A stretch of DNA of 64,000 nt, taken from Halalkalibacter hemicellulosilyticusJCM 9152. GTDB lineage: Bacteria; Bacillota; Bacilli; Bacillales; Bacillaceae_D. The position numbers were made by a program, and so were the translations under genes. Below the pieces are notes generated by a model that was not told the origin of the DNA, ran no database searches, and saw only the letters and a list, made by a program, of their open reading frames with translations. Numbering within the stretch: position 1 is the stretch's first letter; the number at the start of each line of letters is the position of its first letter. The DNA is taken from the NCBI RefSeq assembly GCF_000513115.1, contig NZ_BAUU01000014.1:1-64000 (forward strand). The letters run 5' to 3'. This document shows, one piece after another, positions 58,036-64,000 of the stretch.

Positions 58036-59388
58036 ATGAAGATGAAAATGTCGAAATTCCTATTGTTAATGATCTTGGCGATGTTACTTGTTGTCGTTGG
58101 ATGTAGCTCTGACACTGGTGGCGATGACGCTAGTGATGGAGGTGCAGAGGAAGCGCCAGCAGATGACGGCGATGAATCAGCAGCAAATGACGGTGAACAA
58201 GGAGATGTGACGATTCGAGTTGCTTGGTGGGGGGGACAAGAGCGCCACGATATGACACTTGAAGCGATTGATCTATTTGAAGAAGAGTATCCTCATATTT
58301 CGGTAGAGCCTGAGTATACAGGATGGGACGGATATTGGGAGCGATTAAATACACAAGCGGCTGGTTCTAACTTACCTGACGTTATTAATATGGATAATTC
58401 ACAATTAAATGAGTATATTAGTCGAGATTTATTAGTCGATTTAGCACCATTTATTGCAGATGGAACGATTAATTTAGATGACGTAGATGATGTTTACCAA
58501 GAGATTAATCATGATGGCGATCGAGTATTAGCGGTTTCTCTAGGAGCAAACGCACTAGCAACGATTTACAATCGTGATATGTTTGAAGAACATGGAATTA
58601 CACTTGAGCCTGGTTATACGTATGAAGAAATGGTTGATGCCATGCTTGAAATTGCAGCAAACGCTGATGGAGATTTTTACGGTTTTGATTTAGCAAATGC
58701 AGAATTTGAAATGTTCTTTACGTATGCGCGCCAACATGGACAATCTGTCTTTAATGAAGAAGGTACTGGACTTGGATTTGAGGAAGAGGTGTTAGTCGAT
58801 TTCTTCACACTTATTCAAGATATGGTCAATGAAGGGGCAGCACCATCACATGATATTACGATGGATTATATTGATGGTGGAAATGCAATGCTAGCTGACA
58901 ATTCAGCTGCTATGCAAATGGCTGCAAGTAATCAAATCATCGGTGTTTCTCAAACAACTGATGCTGACTTAGGGTTAACGATATTACCATCTCTTGAAGG
59001 AGGGCAACACGGAAATTGGATTCGTCCAAGCATGTCATTTTCCATTTCGTCACATTCTCAAGAACAAGAAGCAGCAGCGTTATTTATTGATTTCTTTACA
59101 AATAGTTTAGAAGCGAATGAAATTTTGCAAGCTGATCGAGGTGTACCAATTTCTTCAGCAGTACGCGATCATTTAGCGCCAATGGTTGAGGGGCCTGTTC
59201 AAGAGACATTTGAATTTTTAGAGCTTGTAGCAGATTATACAAGTCCTGCAGATCCATTATCTCCTCCAGGAGAAACTGAAGTTCGTGGTTCATTCTTACG
59301 TGTAGTCGAAACATTGAAATACGATCGAATTACACCTGAGGAAGCAGCCGTACAATTTATGCAAGAAGCTGAGAATGTATTGAATTAA
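58036..59388 (+). CDS. ABC transporter sugar-binding lipoprotein (YesO-like)
   Basis: A 450-residue family-1 extracellular solute-binding protein. N-terminal signal peptide with lipobox VVGC (Cys near residue 23) for lipid anchoring outside the membrane. An acidic, Asp/Gly/Glu-rich linker follows, then the mature fold (VTIRVAWWGGQERHDMTLE...). It resembles YesO of B. subtilis, which serves rhamnogalacturonan oligosaccharide uptake; substrate here is inferred from neighbours. AGGGGGTAAC precedes the ATG. Confidence 0.9.
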   Translation: MKMKMSKFLLLMILAMLLVVVGCSSDTGGDDASDGGAEEAPADDGDESAANDGEQGDVTIRVAWWGGQERHDMTLEAIDLFEEEYPHISVEPEYTGWDGYWERLNTQAAGSNLPDVINMDNSQLNEYISRDLLVDLAPFIADGTINLDDVDDVYQEINHDGDRVLAVSLGANALATIYNRDMFEEHGITLEPGYTYEEMVDAMLEIAANADGDFYGFDLANAEFEMFFTYARQHGQSVFNEEGTGLGFEEEVLVDFFTLIQDMVNEGAAPSHDITMDYIDGGNAMLADNSAAMQMAASNQIIGVSQTTDADLGLTILPSLEGGQHGNWIRPSMSFSISSHSQEQEAAALFIDFFTNSLEANEILQADRGVPISSAVRDHLAPMVEGPVQETFEFLELVADYTSPADPLSPPGETEVRGSFLRVVETLKYDRITPEEAAVQFMQEAENVLN

Positions 59389-59397
59389 AGGAAGTGG

Positions 59398-59432
59398 GGA
59401 GGGCTCGTTCCTTTTTGAGCGCTCCTTTTTCT
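59398..59432 (+). terminator. Attenuator hairpin between binding protein and permease genes
   Basis: GGAGGGCTC (59398-59406) faces GAGCGCTCC (59417-59425), followed by TTTTTC. Such a partial stop would keep binding protein in excess over permeases. Confidence 0.65.
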
Positions 59433-59445
59433 TAAAAGAGGAGGT

Positions 59446-60420
59446 ATGAGCGATCATGCTAAGCCTGAAGAAGTAACAAAGGTACAGCTAAGCTCAAATG
59501 AGCTGGACGAGCATACGAAAAAACTAGAAAAAAGAAAAGCTTTAAAAAACACATTAACAGGTTATGCGATTATTTCTCCTTGGTTAATCGGGTTTATTGT
59601 TTTAATTTTAGGACCAATGATCGTTTCTCTCTATTTATCATTCACTAATTATGATTTACTTTCAAGTCCGGATTGGATTGGCATTCAAAATTATATGAAC
59701 GTTTTAACTAGTGATCCGCGTTTTCGCACATCATTGGAAGTGACCTTTATTTTTGTATTTGTATCGGTTCCGTTAAAATTAATTTTTGCTCTCTTGCTTG
59801 CGATGCTATTTAATACTGGTCGAAAAGGGACAGGATTGTTTACAACGATTTATTATATACCGTCGATTATTGGAGGAAGTGTTGCTATTGCGGTTGTTTG
59901 GAGGCAATTATTTGGTCGCAATGGTGCAATTAATGAGTTTGTTCAATCGTTAGGTTTTGTAGGGACAAACTGGATCGGTAATCCAGATACAGCGCTATCT
60001 GTGCTCATTATACTCGTTGTTTGGCAATTCGGTTCACCGTTAATTATTTTCTTAGCAGGCTTAAGACAAATACCTCAAGAGCTTTATGAGGCAGCGAGTG
60101 TCGATGGAGCTAATTCGTTTGTTCGCTTTTGGAAAATAACACTTCCAATGTTAACACCTGTAATTTTCTTTAATTTAGTAATGCAAACGATCGGTGGGTT
60201 TATGACATTTACACAAGCTTATCTCATCACAAACGGGGGACCGATGGATTCAACCTTGTTCTATGCATTATATTTATATGAAGTAGCATTTGAATATTTA
60301 CGAATGGGTTATGCATCTGCAATGGCGTGGATTCTGTTAGTTGTGATTGGGATAATTACGGTCATTTTATTTCAAACGTCTAAATATTGGGTTTATTATG
60401 AATCGGAAGGAGGACGTTAA
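59446..60420 (+). CDS. ABC sugar transporter permease (YesP-like)
   Basis: A 324-residue MalF-type permease: cytoplasmic basic start, six hydrophobic helices (first about residues 38-60), and the EAA loop (ELYEAASVDGANSFVRFWKITLP, cited in part, about residues 220-240). AGGAGG is only 1-2 bases before this ATG, so initiation may use an upstream part of AAGAGGAGG. No better in-frame start is seen. Paired with the next permease. Confidence 0.9.
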   Translation: MSDHAKPEEVTKVQLSSNELDEHTKKLEKRKALKNTLTGYAIISPWLIGFIVLILGPMIVSLYLSFTNYDLLSSPDWIGIQNYMNVLTSDPRFRTSLEVTFIFVFVSVPLKLIFALLLAMLFNTGRKGTGLFTTIYYIPSIIGGSVAIAVVWRQLFGRNGAINEFVQSLGFVGTNWIGNPDTALSVLIILVVWQFGSPLIIFLAGLRQIPQELYEAASVDGANSFVRFWKITLPMLTPVIFFNLVMQTIGGFMTFTQAYLITNGGPMDSTLFYALYLYEVAFEYLRMGYASAMAWILLVVIGIITVILFQTSKYWVYYESEGGR

Positions 60421-60422
60421 TC

Positions 60423-61265
60423 ATGGAAAATAAGCGTCTTCTAAAAGATGTCATCTATTATGTCTTTGTTACTGCCTTTGGTTTTTTAATGATCTACCCC
60501 ATTTTGTGGATGTTTGCAAGTTCATTAAAACCGGCAGAGGAAATTTTCAACAATGCCATTTCGCTTCTTCCTAGTGTGTTTATGTGGGAGAACTATCCAA
60601 TAGGGTGGGAAGGATTTGGTCGAACAGGATTTGATGTGTTCTTTCGAAACTCAGCGATTGTTACATCACTTGTTGTAGTTGGTGCTATTTGTTCTAGTAG
60701 TATCGTCGCATATGGGTTTGCGAGGCTGAACTTTAAATTCAAAGGGGTTTTATTTGCTTGTTTGATGGGGACGATTATGTTGCCAATGCAAGTAACGATG
60801 ATTCCTCAATACGTGATGTTTCATAATATTGGATGGGTTAATACGTTTTATCCGCTCATTGTACCAGCCTTTTTAGGAGGAACACCATTTTTCATATTCC
60901 TCTTAATTCAGTTTATCCGTGGTATTCCAAGAGAATTGGATGAAGCAGCAATTGTCGATGGTTGCTCAACATTTGGTGTTTTCTGGAGAATTATTTTGCC
61001 GTTGCTTAAACCGGCGCTCGTTACAGTTGCGTTATTTGCCTTTATGTGGACTTGGGATGATTTCTTAGCTCCATTAATATATTTAAATAGTGCTGATTTG
61101 CATACGGTCACAATCGGATTACGGAATTTTATGGATGCCGATGGTAATACAAACTGGGGACCTTTACTTGCCATGAGCTCACTATCATTAGTTCCACAAT
61201 TTATTTTATTCGCTTTTTTCCAGAAGTATTTAGTTCAAGGAATAGCGACGACAGGCTTGAAATAA
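60423..61265 (+). CDS. ABC sugar transporter permease (YesQ-like)
   Basis: A 280-residue MalG-type permease with six helices. The EAA loop reads ELDEAAIVDGCSTFGVFWRI at about residues 170-190. It starts 2 bases after the first permease stop, with GGAGGACG overlapping that gene's end. No ATPase gene is in the operon; as in other Bacillus sugar systems, a shared MsmX-type ATPase encoded elsewhere would power it. Confidence 0.92.
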   Translation: MENKRLLKDVIYYVFVTAFGFLMIYPILWMFASSLKPAEEIFNNAISLLPSVFMWENYPIGWEGFGRTGFDVFFRNSAIVTSLVVVGAICSSSIVAYGFARLNFKFKGVLFACLMGTIMLPMQVTMIPQYVMFHNIGWVNTFYPLIVPAFLGGTPFFIFLLIQFIRGIPRELDEAAIVDGCSTFGVFWRIILPLLKPALVTVALFAFMWTWDDFLAPLIYLNSADLHTVTIGLRNFMDADGNTNWGPLLAMSSLSLVPQFILFAFFQKYLVQGIATTGLK

Positions 61266-61369
61266 AAAGAGATGTGTGTAAGTTGGAAGGATACTAGGAG
61301 AAACGGAGGGTGGTTGGAACTTGAAACGAGTGTTCATCCACCTTAATAAGACGTTTATTAGGAGGGGTT

Positions 61370-62401
61370 ATGGTGCCACAATTGAGTTTTGATGAACAGC
61401 ACGTAAAAGAGGTTATTGATCGAATCGTTGATCGTACGTTTAAAATGGATTTTAGTTGGGATTGGCCTGGTGGTGTGGCTTTTTATGGAGTAACAGAAGC
61501 ATATGAAGTAACGGGAGAAGAAAAATACATTGATTTAGTTAAAGAGTGGATCGATGAAGAGTTAGAGGATGGTCTTCCTAAATTAACGGTCAATGCATCG
61601 TCGATCGGTCATATTTTATTGACATTATACGAGGTGAAAAAGGAAGATAAATATTTAGAGGTAGCTACAGAAATGGCCGAATATCTTGTAAACGATGCAG
61701 AACGTTTTGATGATGATATTTTGCAGCATACTGTAAATGGAGAGAAATATCAATTTCCTGAGCAAGCATGGGTGGATACGATGTTTATGGCCGGTTATTT
61801 CTTGTTACGAATTGGGAAATTATTAGATCGAAACGATTATTTTGAATTTGGATTAAAACAGTATCATGGTCATGAGAACTTTTTACAATCAGATGATACG
61901 GACCTATATTATCATGGATGGGATAATATAGCAGGAAACAATATGTCGAGTATTTTTTGGGCGAGAGGGAATAGTTGGGCTGCTATTACGATGGCAAGAG
62001 CACTTGAACTTGTTGAAGTTCAGCACCCTTCTTATATGATAATTGACGGATCGCTTCGAGATCAGCAAAGTGCGCTTGTTCGTTTACAAGCAGATAATGG
62101 ATTATGGCATACGATTGTCCAAGATCCTACTTCGCCGTATGAGGTTTCTGGAAGTGCAGGAATTGCAGCGTCTTTGCTAGTGAGAGGGAAGCTTTATAAT
62201 AAATATATTCAGAAATCAATAGATGGTCTATTACAGAAGGTTAAGGAAGATGGATCGGTATTAAATGTATCAGCAGGTACGGCTGTTATGAATGATGCAC
62301 AAGGCTACAAAGATGTTCCAGATAAACGTGTCCAAGGCTGGGGACAAGGTCTTGCTCTTGTATTTTTTGCTTCACTTCTAAAACATCGAAATATAAATTA
62401 A
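61370..62401 (+). CDS. Unsaturated glucuronyl/rhamnogalacturonyl hydrolase (GH88/GH105-like)
   Basis: A 343-residue alpha6/alpha6-barrel hydrolase resembling YteR/YesR. These enzymes use enol hydration to remove the unsaturated uronic acid left by pectin lyases. The catalytic Asp corresponds to AWVDTMFMAGYFL (about residue 139). ARGNSWAAITMARALE (about 199-214) is another hallmark. No signal peptide, so it acts on imported oligosaccharides. AGGAGGGG precedes the ATG. Confidence 0.9.
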   Translation: MVPQLSFDEQHVKEVIDRIVDRTFKMDFSWDWPGGVAFYGVTEAYEVTGEEKYIDLVKEWIDEELEDGLPKLTVNASSIGHILLTLYEVKKEDKYLEVATEMAEYLVNDAERFDDDILQHTVNGEKYQFPEQAWVDTMFMAGYFLLRIGKLLDRNDYFEFGLKQYHGHENFLQSDDTDLYYHGWDNIAGNNMSSIFWARGNSWAAITMARALELVEVQHPSYMIIDGSLRDQQSALVRLQADNGLWHTIVQDPTSPYEVSGSAGIAASLLVRGKLYNKYIQKSIDGLLQKVKEDGSVLNVSAGTAVMNDAQGYKDVPDKRVQGWGQGLALVFFASLLKHRNIN

Positions 62402-62440
62402 TATAAGAAAGACGCGACAGGATCTTTTCTATAAAGCGGA

Positions 62441-62472
62441 GTGCGGAGCCGCCGTTCTCCTTTGAGTTTGCC
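62441..62472 (-). repeat. Dispersed repeat (inverted copy of 15363-15394)
   Basis: Complement begins GGCAAACTCAAAGGAGA and shares 28 of 32 bases with 15363-15394. It follows the GH105-type gene. Confidence 0.75.
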
Positions 62473-62518
62473 AACATCAGCTTTTTCCACATTTTAAATT
62501 CTTATTTTAGAATCTGTG

Positions 62519-62551
62519 ACAACAGACTTTTGCTAGGTCTGTTGTTTTTTT
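62519..62551 (+). terminator. Terminator upstream of the DUF624 gene
   Basis: ACAACAGAC (62519-62527) pairs with GTCTGTTGT (62537-62545), followed by seven Ts. It ends the transporter-hydrolase transcript. Confidence 0.88.
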
Positions 62552-62597
62552 ATAGTAATTTAACATTTTTTATCTTTGTATATTCGACAATATCCAG

Positions 62598-62620
62598 TAT
62601 ACTTACTGTAAGCGATTACA
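62598..62620 (+). promoter_or_regulatory. Promoter -10 and cre (CcpA) site of the DUF624 gene
   Basis: TATACT (62598-62603), with TTTGTA 17 bases upstream as a weak -35. TGTAAGCGATTACA (62607-62620) matches the CcpA consensus TGNAANCGNTNNCA. It shares TGTAAGC..TTACA with the operator at 57999. Confidence 0.75.
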
Positions 62621-62647
62621 ACTTTATAAGCGAGGAGTTGCTAGTCT

Positions 62648-63291
62648 ATGAACGTTTCAGGGTTTTCAAGTGGATTTAATACGTTCTTTGAATGGTTAAT
62701 GAGACTGGCTCTACTAAATGCGTTATGGATTCTATTTACGATTTTAGGGTTAGGTATATTCGGGTGGCTCCTGCGACAGTTGCGATGTTTGCTGTTTTAC
62801 GTCGTCGGTTATTGCATGAAGAAGACTTTTCTTTAATGAAAAGATTCATATATCACTACAAAAAGGATTTTTGGAAGGCTAATATGATTGGGTTAATGCT
62901 GCTTTTAGGTGTGATAACGTTATTTGTGAGCACACAATTGCTTGCATTTATGACAGGGTTTGAATTGACGGTTTTTGGTGTAGTTGTGTCGATTTTTGCT
63001 GTACTATTTATCGTAATGGCTCTGTTCATATTCCCTGTATATGTACATTACGATATACCTTTAAATAAATGCCTTCATTATTCATTAATGATCGGGATTG
63101 CACATGTGCATTATTGTCTTTTTCTCTTATTTGGAATGGCGATCATCGCTGTTTTGCTTTATGCATTCCCAGGGTTGCTCATATTCTATGGGATTAGTTT
63201 TGTTATTTCACTCGTATGCGTTGTTTCTTTAAATGCCTTTGCAAAAATGGAGGAAAGACAAGCCCACCAACAGGTACAGGTGAATTATTAG
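62648..63291 (+). pseudogene. DUF624 (YesL-like) membrane protein gene, interrupted by a single-base frameshift
   Basis: The first frame (MNVSGFSSGFNTFFEWLMRLALLNALWILFTILGLG, cited in part) resembles the YesL/DUF624 start. The remainder (VAPATVAMFAVLRRRLLHEED...) continues in another frame to 63291. Adding one G to the GGG at 62762-62764 (GGGGTGGCT) restores IFGVAPATVAMF and a five-helix protein of about 214 residues. YesL is encoded beside YesM-YesN in B. subtilis. Function is unknown. The defect could be an assembly error. Confidence 0.85.
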
Positions 63292-63389
63292 ACGTATGAG
63301 CATATAAGTATGATGTTTTTCTGTTACTACGATTGATATATACGATTTTAAATCTTTCATTGGTGCTTTTGGGCTGGGGGAATAGCTCG

Positions 63390-64000
63390 ATGTTATTAAA
63401 AAAATATCGAATTCGTCAATTATTGTTCGGGAGTTTCTTTTTATTCATTGTTCTGTTATTGTTCATTATTATTTATGTCAGTTATCAGTATTCCGTATCA
63501 GGACTTTTGCAAACGACAAATGAGTATCAAGAAAGCCAACTGAAATTAATGAGTGATGATTTAACGAGTAAAATAGGGACGTTTGAGGATTATTCTGTTG
63601 TTCTATCAAGGCAAAAAAACTTTCGTGACATGTTAGCTGATCAACATTGGTTTACAAGTTCAACGTCACCAGTTACACAGGACTTTTCAAATATTATTTA
63701 TAGTATTCCAGCTATTCATTCAATTGAAATTTATTTAACATCACCACCAATAGATAATATTCAATACCCTGTACGATATCACGATTTGAGTGTAATAGAA
63801 GATGAAAGTTGGTACACATCTATTCAAGATATTAGTTCAGCATGGCTAGGGCCACGACAAGTTGAGATGGTAGGTGGCGAAACTTCTGTTATAAGCTACG
63901 GCAGAAAAATTAATACATCGCGTGGTGAACTCCAATCTGTCATCATTATTAATTTAGATCCATATACCGTTCAAGGCTGGTTGTTCGGTTATAGTGAAGG
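63390..64000 (+). CDS. YesM-like sensor histidine kinase, 5' part (runs off the window)
   Basis: The first 203 codons of a membrane sensor: a basic start (MLLKKYRIRQLLFGSF), one membrane helix (about residues 13-33) and an extracytoplasmic Cache-type domain. The kinase part lies beyond the end. Position after the DUF624 gene in a pectin-type cluster matches yesL-yesM, whose partner is the AraC-type regulator YesN. GGGGGAA is about 8 bases before the ATG. Confidence 0.8.
   Translation, partial: MLLKKYRIRQLLFGSFFLFIVLLLFIIIYVSYQYSVSGLLQTTNEYQESQLKLMSDDLTSKIGTFEDYSVVLSRQKNFRDMLADQHWFTSSTSPVTQDFSNIIYSIPAIHSIEIYLTSPPIDNIQYPVRYHDLSVIEDESWYTSIQDISSAWLGPRQVEMVGGETSVISYGRKINTSRGELQSVIIINLDPYTVQGWLFGYSE

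Overview
The window is a 64 kb stretch of a low-GC, endospore-forming Bacillaceae chromosome. Sporulation genes (spoIIIE, spoVS, cotE, spoVK, sirA, two yjcZ-type micro-proteins) and a gene order close to the tepA-to-yneK region of Bacillus subtilis support this. The frequent TTG starts and strong AGGAGG-type ribosome sites also fit. The differences from B. subtilis resemble alkaliphilic Bacillus relatives, but the species cannot be fixed from the sequence alone. No rRNA, tRNA, CRISPR array or intact prophage was seen.

Layout. 1-630: repeat-rich leader with a decayed IS1182-type remnant. 635-15226: tepA-ylzJ-spoIIIE-ymfC-ymfF-ymfH-ymfI-ymfJ-ymfK-rodZ-pgsA-cinA-DEAD helicase-recA. 15521-18856: a four-gene Mre11/Rad50-like module in which the Rad50/SbcC-type ATPase is split into separate N-terminal and C-terminal proteins with a small coiled-coil protein between them. 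19005-21960: rny, ymdB (frameshifted) and spoVS. 22341-34665: korAB, miaB-ymcA, cotE, mutS-mutL, a methyltransferase, miaA and hfq. 34719-41579: a recombinase-like gene on the minus strand that lacks key catalytic residues, then spoVK, hflX, ynbB and glnA (no glnR). 41624-48912: small membrane proteins, lexA, a divergent SOS operon (sosA/yneA-like, yneB), ynzC, tkt, sirA, yneF, ccdC and yneK. 49030-55699: ald, a sugar oxidoreductase/isomerase pair, an AEC transporter, an SGNH hydrolase and two fluoride-channel genes.

55905-64000 is a carbohydrate locus that looks pectin/rhamnogalacturonan related (compare B. subtilis yesL-yesR): DUF2264 protein, ABC binding protein, two permeases, a GH88/GH105-type hydrolase, DUF624 (YesL-like) and the start of a YesM-like sensor kinase. 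CcpA-type operators lie next to two of its promoters.

The most notable observations are the split Rad50-like module next to recA, three independent single-G losses that break ymdB, the DUF2264 gene and the DUF624 gene (likely assembly errors, to be verified), a probably catalytically dead tyrosine recombinase beside hfq, a LysM-less SOS membrane protein under LexA boxes, and dispersed hairpin repeats between operons.
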